The notes beneath the pieces are model-generated. The model ran no database searches, was not told the origin of the DNA, and saw nothing but the letters and a program-made list of their open reading frames with translations. Positions 8,770 to 16,528 of a DNA stretch of 64,000 bases are shown piece after piece. Both the position numbers and the translations under genes were made by a program. Numbering within the stretch: the first letter of the stretch is position 1; the number at the start of each line of letters is the position of its first letter. This DNA is from Virgibacillus proomii (GTDB lineage Bacteria > Bacillota > Bacilli > Bacillales > Amphibacillaceae): assembly GCF_018916875.1 (NCBI RefSeq), contig NZ_JAHLNO010000019.1, positions 806,001 to 870,000 of the forward strand, read 5' to 3'.

Positions 8770-9690
8770 TTGAGTAGAAATTTTACTGAAATTAAACAGC
8801 GATTACGAGGGTCAATGACCCCGTTGATTACCCCTTTTAAAGCAAATTATGAAGTTGATTATGAAAAACAGGCGGAGTTAATTGAGTATCAGCTGGAAAA
8901 TGGTACTCACGCAATTTCTGTAACAGGAACATCCGGAGAACCAAGCTCGCTAAGCATAGAAGAGCGGGTAAATGTTATGGAAAATGCTAAAAAAGTAATT
9001 AATGGACGAGTACCTTTTGTGCCAGGGACAGGTTCAACCAATCATGAGGAGACGATGTATTTAACGAAGAAGGCGCAGGAAATGGACGCAGATGCAGCCA
9101 TGGTCATCGTTCCATACTATAATAAACCAAATCAGCAGGCGTTATATAAGCATTTTAAGACAGTTGCAGACTCCGTTGATATTCCAATTATTGTTTATAA
9201 TATACCGGGGCGTACTGCAGTCAATATGGAAGTAGAAACATTAGCTAGGCTAAATGAAGATTGTCCAAATATCGTTGGTGTAAAAGAGTCCAATAAAGAC
9301 TTTGAACATGTAAATCGTGTCTTGCTTAACTGCGGTCGAGACTTTTTGTTGTTTTCTGGAATTGAACTGCTCTGTTATCCAATGCTTGCCATTGGAGGTG
9401 CGGGGTCTATCAGTGCAACTTCTAATGTGGAGCCGAAAAAGGTTGCTGAACTGCATAATGCCTGGGAGGAAGGCAATGTAAAACTGGCACAAGATCTTCA
9501 TTTTGAATTAATGAAATTAAATGATGTACTTTTTAAAGATACCAACCCGGCACCAGTGAAAGCAGCACTAGGAATGATGGGGAAAATTGAACCCGTACTC
9601 CGTCTGCCAATGGATTTACCTTCAGAGAAGCTACAACAGGAAATACGAGAAACATTGGTAGAATACGAGAAACTATTACAACGCGCATAA
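8770..9690 (+). CDS. DapA-family class I aldolase of the hpa cluster (probable HpaI and/or HpaH+HpaI replacement)
   Basis: A 306-residue (beta/alpha)8 protein of the dihydrodipicolinate synthase/N-acetylneuraminate lyase family. The Schiff-base lysine is in GVKESNKD (Lys172), the catalytic Tyr in VYNIPGRT (Tyr143), and GTSGE replaces the usual GTTGE. TTG at 8770 is the best start because AAAGGATGG lies just ahead; the ATG at 8761 overlaps that Shine-Dalgarno. Position inside the hpa operon, not beside lysine genes, argues for a role in aromatic catabolism: cleavage of the C7 intermediate to pyruvate and succinic semialdehyde. The family includes hydratase-aldolases, and no hpaH is present here. 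An ordinary DapA cannot be excluded. Confidence 0.8.
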   Translation: MSRNFTEIKQRLRGSMTPLITPFKANYEVDYEKQAELIEYQLENGTHAISVTGTSGEPSSLSIEERVNVMENAKKVINGRVPFVPGTGSTNHEETMYLTKKAQEMDADAAMVIVPYYNKPNQQALYKHFKTVADSVDIPIIVYNIPGRTAVNMEVETLARLNEDCPNIVGVKESNKDFEHVNRVLLNCGRDFLLFSGIELLCYPMLAIGGAGSISATSNVEPKKVAELHNAWEEGNVKLAQDLHFELMKLNDVLFKDTNPAPVKAALGMMGKIEPVLRLPMDLPSEKLQQEIRETLVEYEKLLQRA

Positions 9691-9720
9691 TTAGCTGTTT
9701 GGCAATAGAATTTTTTGACT

Positions 9721-9767
9721 CTTAAGCAATATCTTAGGTAGCATTATTTGTCAGGATATTGCTTAAG
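9721..9767 (+). terminator. Terminator after the dapA-like gene
   Basis: A perfect 13-bp stem CTTAAGCAATATC (9721-9733) / GATATTGCTTAAG (9755-9767), followed by TCTATTTTG. The loop is 21 nt. It starts 31 bp after the stop codon. Confidence 0.65.
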
Positions 9768-9776
9768 TCTATTTTG

Positions 9777-9867
9777 TACTATACAAAAGCATAAAATTTT
9801 AGGGTTTATAGTATAAGAAAAACTACAGCTTTCGCTAAAGACTTGGCGACAAGCCAAGTTTTTCTAA
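9777..9867 (+). repeat. R1 dispersed structured repeat, copy 2
   Basis: Same element as at 674. The left arm has diverged (TACTATACAAAAGCATAAAA) and the CGCC preceding the last hairpin is reduced to CGC. The tail hairpin ACTTGGC-GACAA-GCCAAGT and TTTTTCTAA are intact. It lies between the aldolase terminator and hpaG1. Confidence 0.8.
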
Positions 9868-9997
9868 TATGTTAAAGCGGTGTGACATTTCGAGCTTAGA
9901 AGCTCATATGGCATTGTGTAGTTGTCAAATGGTTAAATAGACCCTGCACACGAATATTTTTTAATCATTTGAAAACAAAAAGAAGGGATGATATACG

Positions 9998-10786
9998 GTG
10001 CAAACTGCTCGGGCTAAACTATGTGGAGTTAAGCCTTATCAAGAAGTAAAGCTAAGCCTACGTGATGAAAAAATTTCAATAGATGGAAAATTATACAGGA
10101 TGGAAGAAGTCAGCTTTGATATTCCTATTTCCGGTACGGTTTACGGCACATTATTAAACTACCGAAAGGCGTATAAACAGTTAGAACCGGCTATGTCGCA
10201 AGCACCATACCATGCACCACCAAATGCGCCCATCTTATATATAAAACCAAGGAATACCTTTTCCTCATATGGAGCAGCCATTTTATTACCTGAAGGCATA
10301 ACAGAACTGGAAATAGGGTCAGCTTTAGGTGTTGTTATTGGAAAAACGGCAACAAACGTAAAAGAAACAGAAGCGTTTTCTTATATAGAGGGATATACGA
10401 TTGTAAATGATGTAAGTATACCACATACTAACGTGTATCGACCGGCAATTAAAGAAAAATCACGCGATGGATTTTGTCCGATCGGCCCATGGGTAATTAG
10501 GAAGGAAGCAGTTGCTAATCCGAATGCATTACGCATATGCGTGAAAATTAATGGAGAAGTGAAGCAGGAAAATAATACGTGTAATCTGCTTCGTCCAATA
10601 GAAAAATTGCTTGCAGACGTTACGGAATTTATGACTTTGGCAAAAGGAGATGTTTTACTAGTTGGTATTCCCGAAGATCCACCACTAGCTAAAGTAAATG
10701 ATCTGGTGCAAATAGAAATTGAACATATAGGAAAGCTAGAAAATAAGCTAACATCTAAAGCAGCTTGGGAAGGAGGAACAACATGA
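9998..10786 (+). CDS. hpaG1: HpaG1: N-terminal-half homologue of the HHDD isomerase/OPET decarboxylase
   Basis: A 262-residue fumarylacetoacetate hydrolase-fold protein with a GTG start and AGAAGGGA ahead. It corresponds to the N-terminal half of the fused E. coli HpaG/HpcE. Compared with its partner, the metal-binding E-x-E (YECELVVVIGK) is replaced by GSA (IGSALGVVIGK), while the following Asp (IVNDVS) is kept. It therefore probably does not bind Mg2+ like the partner and may be structural or catalyse a different half-reaction. The TGA overlaps the next ATG (ATGA), implying coupled translation and a 1:1 complex. Confidence 0.85.
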   Translation: MQTARAKLCGVKPYQEVKLSLRDEKISIDGKLYRMEEVSFDIPISGTVYGTLLNYRKAYKQLEPAMSQAPYHAPPNAPILYIKPRNTFSSYGAAILLPEGITELEIGSALGVVIGKTATNVKETEAFSYIEGYTIVNDVSIPHTNVYRPAIKEKSRDGFCPIGPWVIRKEAVANPNALRICVKINGEVKQENNTCNLLRPIEKLLADVTEFMTLAKGDVLLVGIPEDPPLAKVNDLVQIEIEHIGKLENKLTSKAAWEGGTT

Positions 10787-11541
10787 AGTATGCACGTGTT
10801 GCTTATCAAGGGCTTTTGCATGAAGCGATTGTAACCGATAATGGAGTCAAGCTTCAGGATGGGAGGGTAGTTGGAGAAGAAGAGGTTATTTGGTTACCTC
10901 CAGTTGTGCCAAATACCATCTTTACATTAGGATTAAATTACGCAGATCACGCCAAGGAATTATCTTTTTCAGCTGTTCAAAAAGAGCCGCTTATCTTTTT
11001 TAAAGGTCCGAATACATTGATTGGACATAAAGGGAAAACGGTGCGTCCTGATGATGTTACTTTTATGCACTATGAGTGTGAGTTAGTTGTCGTGATTGGC
11101 AAGCAGGCAAAGCAAGTGAAAAGAGAAGACGCCTATCATTATGTTAAAGGATATACGATCGCAAATGACTATGCGATTCGTGATTACTTAGAAAACTATT
11201 ATCGACCAAACCTTCGCGTAAAGAATCGGGACAGCTGCACCCCAATCGGTCCATGGCTTATTGATAAAGAAGATATGAAAGATCCTATGAATTTAACATT
11301 GCGTACATACGTCAATGGCAAGATAACACAAGAAGGAACAACGTCTGATATGCTTTTAAGTATTCCGGAATTAATTGAATATTTAAGTGAGTTTATGACA
11401 TTATATCCGAATGATATTATTTTAACAGGAACACCGAAAGGATCTGTAAACACGGTTGTTGGTGATGAAGTGGTGACAGAAATAGAAGGAATTGGCCGAT
11501 TAGTTAATACGGTTGTCAGTGAGGAAGTATTTCAAAAGTAA
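10783..11541 (+). CDS. hpaG2: HpaG2: catalytic half of the OPET decarboxylase/HHDD isomerase
   Basis: A 252-residue FAH-fold enzyme, starting at ATG 10783 (MKYARVAYQG) behind AGGAGG and overlapping hpaG1 by 4 nt. The divalent metal ligands E-x-E (HYECELVVVIG) and D (IANDYAIRD) are intact, as is the LGLNYADHAKE block typical of the C-terminal half of HpcE. It decarboxylates 5-oxopent-3-ene-1,2,5-tricarboxylate and/or isomerises the product to 2-oxohept-3-ene-1,7-dioate. The longer upstream ORF start has no separate ribosome binding site and runs inside hpaG1. Confidence 0.9.
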   Translation: MKYARVAYQGLLHEAIVTDNGVKLQDGRVVGEEEVIWLPPVVPNTIFTLGLNYADHAKELSFSAVQKEPLIFFKGPNTLIGHKGKTVRPDDVTFMHYECELVVVIGKQAKQVKREDAYHYVKGYTIANDYAIRDYLENYYRPNLRVKNRDSCTPIGPWLIDKEDMKDPMNLTLRTYVNGKITQEGTTSDMLLSIPELIEYLSEFMTLYPNDIILTGTPKGSVNTVVGDEVVTEIEGIGRLVNTVVSEEVFQK

Positions 11542-11565
11542 CAAATCTAAAAGGGAGGAGCGCTG

Positions 11566-11949
11566 ATGCCCCATTTAATTATTGAATATACCGATAATAT
11601 TAAAGAAGAAGCAAATATTCCTGAGTTGCTAAAAACAGTAAATGCTACATTGCTTATTCATCAAGACATGATTCCAATCGGCGGACTTAGGTCAAGGGCA
11701 ATTGAATTAAATAATTATCTCGTAGCAGATGGAACAGCAGATGACGCTTTTGTTCATGTAACATTAAAATTAGGGAAGGGTAGATCAGTCGAAACAAAGA
11801 AACAATTATGTGATGAATTATTTTCTGCGTTGAAGCGCCATTTTTCTTCTATCTATAAGAGACGTTATTTTGCGTTATCACTAGAACTTTATGAATTCAC
11901 CTCACCCACGTATAAACTAAATAATATTCATGAGCGTTATAAAAACTAA
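11566..11949 (+). CDS. hpaF: 5-carboxymethyl-2-hydroxymuconate delta-isomerase
   Basis: A 127-residue member of the tautomerase superfamily. It begins MPHLIIEYTDN, so after Met removal Pro becomes the N-terminal catalytic base, as in HpaF/CHMI. Further blocks are IGGLRSRAIE and FVHVTLKLGKGRS. It isomerises CHM to OPET, feeding HpaG. GGGAGGAG lies at an ideal distance from the ATG. It closes the hpa gene set, 24 bp after hpaG2. Confidence 0.92.
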   Translation: MPHLIIEYTDNIKEEANIPELLKTVNATLLIHQDMIPIGGLRSRAIELNNYLVADGTADDAFVHVTLKLGKGRSVETKKQLCDELFSALKRHFSSIYKRRYFALSLELYEFTSPTYKLNNIHERYKN

Positions 11950-12123
11950 AGCTAAAATCGAGATTCAGTCAATCGAATCAAGCAATTAAGAAAAGCGGTA
12001 TCTGTCATACTAAGTTTTACATGGAAAAAACGTTTCAATCCTAAGAAATCTTTTCAAATGATGTCTTACGTGTAATGAACATTGTTATTTTACTAGAATA
12101 CAAGTGAAGAAGCTTATACAATT

Positions 12124-12153
12124 TTGACAATCATATATTATATAGTATATGAT
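12124..12153 (+). promoter_or_regulatory. Promoter with embedded palindromic operator for gntR; leaderless transcript predicted
   Basis: TTGACA (12124-12129), an 18-bp spacer and TATGAT (12148-12153) make a good sigma-A promoter. The region between is itself an inverted repeat, ATCATATA (12130-12137) / TATATGAT (12146-12153), the form of a FadR-subfamily GntR operator. The ATG of gntR is at 12163, about 9-10 bp after the -10, so the mRNA would have almost no 5' leader. No Shine-Dalgarno is present. Autorepression is inferred. Confidence 0.6.
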
Positions 12154-12162
12154 ATATCCACT

Positions 12163-12840
12163 ATGGAAATTCAACCGATTACAAAAAAACAAAAAGCTTA
12201 TGATTATATGAAGTCGCGCATTATTGAGGGCTATTATGCACCTGGACAACGAATTGTAATTAACCAATTGGTGAAAGAGTTATCTACTAGCGCAATTCCA
12301 ATTCGTGAAGCAGTTCGCCAACTTGAGGCAGAAGGCTTAATTGATTATCAAAATAATATTGGACCAGTAGTTACTCCAATTAATAAAGATGAGTATTTTA
12401 ATACAATATCTGTGTTAGCAGTCATGGAAGGATATGCAACAGCTTTAAGCAGTCAACACGGCATTACCAAAGAAAGACTGGCAGAACTGACGGAAAAAAA
12501 TAATCAAATGAAGGAGGCTATCGATGAATTCAATTTCCAAAATTTTGGAAAGTTAAACCGTACCTTTCACGAGTTGATTTATGTACATTGTAAGAATACA
12601 TTTTTAGTTGATGAAATTCGTCGGTTATGGTTAAAGCTTGATTCGATTCGCAGAGTAGGTTCTGCTTTTCATCCAAAGCGCGCTTTAGCTTCCATTCAGG
12701 AACATGAGCAATTAATTGAGTTATTGAGGAAAAAAGCTGACTTTGAAACAATTGAAAAAGCTGCTCGAATGCATAAATTAAATACTAGAGATGCATTTAA
12801 AGACCAGAGTAATTTTGTACAAGATCGGGTATTTTTTTAG
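12163..12840 (+). CDS. GntR/FadR-type transcriptional regulator
   Basis: A 225-residue regulator. The N-terminal winged helix (residues 8-75: AYDYMKSRIIEGYYAPGQRI, IPIREAVRQLEAEGLI) is the GntR DNA-binding domain. The all-helical C-terminal FCD domain keeps metal/ligand-type histidines (FHELIYVH and EHEQLIELL). ATG 12163 is the only start that keeps the whole DNA-binding domain and follows a promoter; the TTG at 12124 is part of the -35. Placed between hpaF and the TRAP genes, it likely responds to the substrate or an intermediate and controls uptake and/or catabolism. Confidence 0.88.
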   Translation: MEIQPITKKQKAYDYMKSRIIEGYYAPGQRIVINQLVKELSTSAIPIREAVRQLEAEGLIDYQNNIGPVVTPINKDEYFNTISVLAVMEGYATALSSQHGITKERLAELTEKNNQMKEAIDEFNFQNFGKLNRTFHELIYVHCKNTFLVDEIRRLWLKLDSIRRVGSAFHPKRALASIQEHEQLIELLRKKADFETIEKAARMHKLNTRDAFKDQSNFVQDRVFF

Positions 12841-12969
12841 GATTTTGTATGCTAAAAGAAGCCATGAGCTCGAATAGCGGCAAGGTGGCTTGCGTTTAAG
12901 TAACAGATGTGTCCAATAAGCCCATGACCGGAGCTAGCAGTAAAAATAATTATAGAAAGCACAGGTATT

Positions 12970-13016
12970 GAAAACTCCTAAATGATGTAATTTTCATGAA
13001 TCACTTAGGAGTTTTC
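12970..13016 (+). terminator. Intrinsic terminator after gntR
   Basis: GAAAACTCCTAA (12970-12981) pairs perfectly with TTAGGAGTTTTC (13005-13016). The loop is 23 nt. It sits 130 bp after the gntR stop and separates gntR from the TRAP operon. Confidence 0.6.
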
Positions 13017-13109
13017 TCAAACCTTATAAACCATACGAAAGTATAAAGTTATCATGAACAACTAAAAAGTTGGGAATTATTACGACAAGATGTACTATCA
13101 TCCATTTAT

Positions 13110-13289
13110 CCCGCATGTAAGGTGCCGTAAGACCCCCACTTTAAAAGCCTGATTTGGTACAAAAGGGTCTAAGTGGGAGAAAACGGCACCTAAATGCCCG
13201 ATTCGTTCAAAGGCCTTAGGTCATACCCTTGTGGTACTAACATTCAGAGGAGATGGAAGAAACTCCTACTGAATAAATTTTCACTTTAT
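13110..13289 (+). repeat. R2 structured repeat, copy 2
   Basis: Follows TTTAT (13105-13109) and ends TTCACTTTAT. The left hairpin is AAGGTGCCGT...AACGGCACCT with an inner CCCACTT/AAGTGGG stem. Then comes the conserved core GGCCTTAGGTCATACC-CTTGT-GGTACTAAC (the middle of it a small TACC/GGTA hairpin) and a right hairpin AGGAG/CTCCT. It lies in tandem with R2 copy 3, both ahead of the TRAP genes. Confidence 0.85.
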
Positions 13290-13349
13290 CGAATTATTCT
13301 AATCATTTATTGATAATGTATACGTAATTATATATAATATTATATATAA

Positions 13350-13363
13350 TGTAAACGTTTTCT
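13350..13363. promoter_or_regulatory. Candidate cre (CcpA) site upstream of TRAP operon
   Basis: TGTAAACGTTTTCT matches 13 of 14 positions of the cre consensus. It directly follows an AT-rich, promoter-like stretch with TATAAT-type sequences (13332-13350). CcpA bound here would block TRAP expression on preferred sugars. With the cre-like site at 3530 it suggests joint catabolite control of import and degradation. Confidence 0.5.
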
Positions 13364-13390
13364 CGTTAAGTGCTCTGTGTTTTAATTTAT

Positions 13391-13574
13391 CTAGCATGTA
13401 ACTGGCAGTAAGTCCTGCCCTTCCATGCTAGATGTGAAACCCAGGAGGATAAGTGGAGAATCCAACTGTAAGACAAATGTCAATTCTGTTCAGGGGCCTT
13501 TAGGTCATACCTTTAAGGTACTAACGATCAGTGGGGGAGAAAAGAAATCCTCACTGATTGAAGATTCGCTTTAT
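13391..13574 (+). repeat. R2-related structured repeat, copy 3, ending just before dctP
   Basis: Follows TTTAT (13386-13390) and ends in CGCTTTAT. The left hairpin has a quite different sequence from copy 2, CTAGCATG (13391-13398) pairing with CATGCTAG. The core GGGGCCTTTAGGTCATACC-TTTAA-GGTACTAAC is nearly unchanged, and the right hairpin is ATCAGTG...CACTGAT. Sequence changes that keep the pairing point to a conserved structure. It ends 26 bp before the dctP start. Confidence 0.75.
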
Positions 13575-13600
13575 AAAGATAAATTAATGGAGGGGGAAGG

Positions 13601-14644
13601 ATGTCACGTCGATTAAATTATTTTATAGCTTTATGTTTCATGTTGTTACTTACGTCATGCTCAAAAGGAATAGCTTCAACTGGATCAGAACATCATTTAA
13701 TCATTTCGCATTTTTTGCCAGGTAATCATCCGATTCAAACAGAAGTGTTTCAAGAAATAGGTAGCGAAATAGAAGAAAAATCAAATGGAGTTATTACATA
13801 TGATATATATCCGGCCAATGCACTGGGAGGAGCAGGTTCTCAGTATGATATGGCTGTTACAGGGGAGGTGGATATTGCATTAAGTGTACACGGATATTCC
13901 CCTGGCAGATTCCCCTTAGTATCGATTTTGGAGCTGCCATTTTTGGCTGAGACAGCGGCTCATGGTTCAGAAATCATGGAACATTTATATCAGGAATTTC
14001 CAAGTATTCAAGCAGAACATAGCGATACGATACCACTTTATTTATTCACTGCTGACCCAGCACAACTGATCACGAAAGATCATCCCATTCAATCACCAGA
14101 GGATTTAAAAGGCTTACGTATTCGTTCTCCTTCACCATTGGCAAACGATATTTTAGAGGTATTGGGAGCTGTGCCAGTTTCGATGCCAATGGGAGATGTT
14201 TATGAGTCAATGGAACGTGGTGTCATTGATGGAGCAATGGTTCCTTTAGAGGCGCTTTATAATTATAACTTATATGAAGTAGCTGCTTATATTACAGTAG
14301 GAAATTTTTCGACTACACCATTTTTCACGGTTATGAATAAGGATACATATGAACGTTTGTCTAATGAAGAAAAAGAAATTATCAATGGGGTTACGGGTCT
14401 GGAAGCGTCTATAAGGAGTGGGAGTGTTTTTGATGTTGACGGAGAAAAAGGAAGAAAATTAGCAAAAGATAATGATGCGGAAATAATTGAGATAAATGAA
14501 CAAATGTTAGTTGAATGGGAACGGGCATTAGACCCCATCTTTCAAACTTGGATCAAAGATATGGAGAAAAAAGGGTTTCCCGGACAGAAAATTTACAACC
14601 GGGCATTGGAGTTAAGAGATGACTTAAAGGAGAGAAAGAAGTGA
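13601..14644 (+). CDS. dctP: TRAP transporter substrate-binding lipoprotein (DctP)
   Basis: A 347-residue extracytoplasmic binding protein. The signal peptide ends in a lipobox (MLLLTSC, Cys20), so it is anchored to the membrane. DctP blocks visible: LIISHFLPGNHPIQTEV, ANALGGAGSQYDMAVTGEVD, and ITKDHPIQSPEDLKGLRIRS with the carboxylate-binding Arg. GGAGGGGGA precedes the ATG. With dctQ and dctM it forms a TRAP system, which drives carboxylate uptake with a sodium gradient and suits a halophile. Position beside the hpa genes suggests an aromatic or related organic acid, but the ligand is not proven. Confidence 0.92.
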   Translation: MSRRLNYFIALCFMLLLTSCSKGIASTGSEHHLIISHFLPGNHPIQTEVFQEIGSEIEEKSNGVITYDIYPANALGGAGSQYDMAVTGEVDIALSVHGYSPGRFPLVSILELPFLAETAAHGSEIMEHLYQEFPSIQAEHSDTIPLYLFTADPAQLITKDHPIQSPEDLKGLRIRSPSPLANDILEVLGAVPVSMPMGDVYESMERGVIDGAMVPLEALYNYNLYEVAAYITVGNFSTTPFFTVMNKDTYERLSNEEKEIINGVTGLEASIRSGSVFDVDGEKGRKLAKDNDAEIIEINEQMLVEWERALDPIFQTWIKDMEKKGFPGQKIYNRALELRDDLKERKK

Positions 14645-14649
14645 TGTGA

Positions 14650-15138
14650 ATGGAGAGACTAATTAACAAATTAAGCAGACTCTCACATATTATAGCACAA
14701 GCTATCTTGTTAGCCATGGCGGGTCTTATTACTTTAGATGTTTTAGGAAGATGGATATTTAAACAACCAATTACAGGGACGGTTGATTTCACAGAGATTG
14801 GACTAGCATTGGTAGTCTTTTTGACTCTTGCTTACACACATATCAAGGAAGAACATATTACGATAGATTTTGTAGTAGAACGATTTTCAAAACGCGTACA
14901 ATTATTATTTTCTTTTTCAATTAATTTGATTATAGCGATGTTAATGGTCATTATTACTTGGAGTACTGTTACATATGCATTACGTCTTTATAGAGCAAAT
15001 ACAGTAACAGGGGATTTAAATATTCCTTTATATCCAATTGTATTCTTAGCTTTGATTGGATTAGGGTTATTTGCTTTAACCGCATGTTTACATGTTTTTT
15101 ACTACTGGAAAAAGGTGGTTCGTAACGATGAGTCCTGA
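14650..15138 (+). CDS. dctQ: TRAP transporter small membrane subunit (DctQ)
   Basis: A 162-residue protein with four transmembrane helices and the DctQ signature LDVLGRWIFKQPITGTVDF near residues 26-45, followed by AYTHIKEEHITIDFV. AAAGGAGAG lies ahead, and only 5 bp separate it from dctP. Its end overlaps the dctM start by 11 bp, typical of coupled translation. It forms the integral complex with DctM. Confidence 0.92.
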   Translation: MERLINKLSRLSHIIAQAILLAMAGLITLDVLGRWIFKQPITGTVDFTEIGLALVVFLTLAYTHIKEEHITIDFVVERFSKRVQLLFSFSINLIIAMLMVIITWSTVTYALRLYRANTVTGDLNIPLYPIVFLALIGLGLFALTACLHVFYYWKKVVRNDES

Positions 15139-16432
15139 AATTGTAGGTGCACTAGGTATTCTTGCCTTAATCATCTTATTTTTAATGAAAATTCCAGTAG
15201 GTGTTTCTCTTATATTGGTAGGTCTAGCCGGAACATCCTTGATTCGTGGTTGGGATGTGGCATTTTTTCAACTAGGGAGGACTCCTTTTGATACAGCTAG
15301 CTCATACTCTCTAAGTGTCATTCCGTTATTTATTTTAATGGGTATGCTTTTATCTTATACCGGTATGGGAAAAGATTTATATCGTGCCGTAGATAGTTGG
15401 ATTGGCCATTTGCGAGGCGGATTAGCGATGGCAACCATCGGTACTGCAGCTATTTTTTCAGCTATTTCTGGTTCTTTGAATGCTACTACGGCAACGGTGT
15501 CCAAAATAACACTACCTGAAATGGAAAAATATAATTATAAACCAAGCTTGTCTACTGCTTGTGTAGCAGCAGGTGGAACATTGGGAATTTTAATTCCTCC
15601 AAGCGTAATCCTAATTTTATATGGCATACAAACGAGAGAGCCAATTGGTGAATTATTAATCGCAGGGATTATTCCGGGGATCATTCAAGTTGTTATTTTT
15701 ATGATTATTGTTGCTATTCTTGTACGCAAAGATCCTTCTTTAGCCCCTGCAAAAGTCGAGCAGTCAACTGTAAGGGAGAAGTTCCATACATTAAAAAGTG
15801 TTTGGCCGTTTTTAGCTTTGTTTGTCATTAGTATAGGAGGAATTTATTTAGGTATTTTCACTCCGACAGAAGCTGCTGGTGTAGGGGCAATTGGAGCGAT
15901 GTTTTTTTCATTCATTTCCAAAAGGCTAAACTGGAACCGATTAAAGCTATCATTTAACGAATCGGTAAAACTAACTGCCTATATTTTTTTAATTCTCATT
16001 GGAGCTACTATATTTAGTCAGTTCCTAACAATTAGTAGACTCCCGGTAGTGTTGACACAAATGGTAGGAAACTTGGAACTAAATTCGTCTGTTGTTCTGA
16101 TTGTTATTTTATTTGCATTATTTTTATTAGGCTGCTTTATTGAAGGTTTATCGCTAATTGTACTTACTATTCCAATTATTTATCCGGTTATAATAGAGTT
16201 GGGGTTTAATGGAGTATGGTTTGGGATTATTATGGTCATGGCAATTAATATCGGTTCATTGACACCCCCTTTAGGAATCAGTATTTTTGTTATTAAGGGG
16301 GTTGCCAATCATATACCGATACAAACTATTTTTAAAGGAGCAGTTCCAATGATTGTGGGTATGATAATCTGTATATTCTTGTTAATTATTTTCCCACAAT
16401 TAGTAACGATTTTACCTAGTCTTATGCAGTAA
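15128..16432 (+). CDS. dctM: TRAP transporter large permease subunit (DctM)
   Basis: A 434-residue protein with about 12 hydrophobic helices. Start chosen at ATG 15128 (MSPEIVGALG), within the end of dctQ and preceded by AAAGGTGG; the earlier in-frame ATG at 15092 would add 12 non-typical residues. DctM hallmarks: SYSLSVIPLFILMGMLLSYTG, GAIFSAISGS-type helix hairpin (AAIFSAISGSLNATTATVSK), GTLGILIPPS, and NIGSLTPPLGIS near the C-terminus. It carries the substrate across the membrane with sodium. Confidence 0.93.
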   Translation: MSPEIVGALGILALIILFLMKIPVGVSLILVGLAGTSLIRGWDVAFFQLGRTPFDTASSYSLSVIPLFILMGMLLSYTGMGKDLYRAVDSWIGHLRGGLAMATIGTAAIFSAISGSLNATTATVSKITLPEMEKYNYKPSLSTACVAAGGTLGILIPPSVILILYGIQTREPIGELLIAGIIPGIIQVVIFMIIVAILVRKDPSLAPAKVEQSTVREKFHTLKSVWPFLALFVISIGGIYLGIFTPTEAAGVGAIGAMFFSFISKRLNWNRLKLSFNESVKLTAYIFLILIGATIFSQFLTISRLPVVLTQMVGNLELNSSVVLIVILFALFLLGCFIEGLSLIVLTIPIIYPVIIELGFNGVWFGIIMVMAINIGSLTPPLGISIFVIKGVANHIPIQTIFKGAVPMIVGMIICIFLLIIFPQLVTILPSLMQ

Positions 16433-16528
16433 GCATTCATCTTTTTTTTGTACAATTGGGAAAGAAGGGAGAAATACCGATATTATATAGCCTTAGCTGT
16501 TATTACGATGTAGAAGAGGAAGTGTGTT

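Noticed and set aside
12015..12040. cre-like AAAACGTTTCAA upstream of gntR
   Set aside because: Fewer than the needed positions match the consensus, with mismatches in the outer TG and CA pairs.
13110..13289. T-box leader
   Set aside because: The core has GGTAC near an AGG, which recalls the T-box AGGGTGGTACC, but there is no Stem I with specifier loop, no matching terminator/antiterminator pair, and downstream genes are not aminoacyl-tRNA or amino acid genes.
13425..13616. 63-residue ORF ahead of dctP
   Set aside because: It lies across R2 copy 3 and overlaps the dctP start; composition and context are those of the structured repeat.
14640..14650. ATG at 14644 region as alternative dctQ start
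   Set aside because: The ATG there is out of frame; ATG 14650 keeps the DctQ N-terminus and Shine-Dalgarno spacing.
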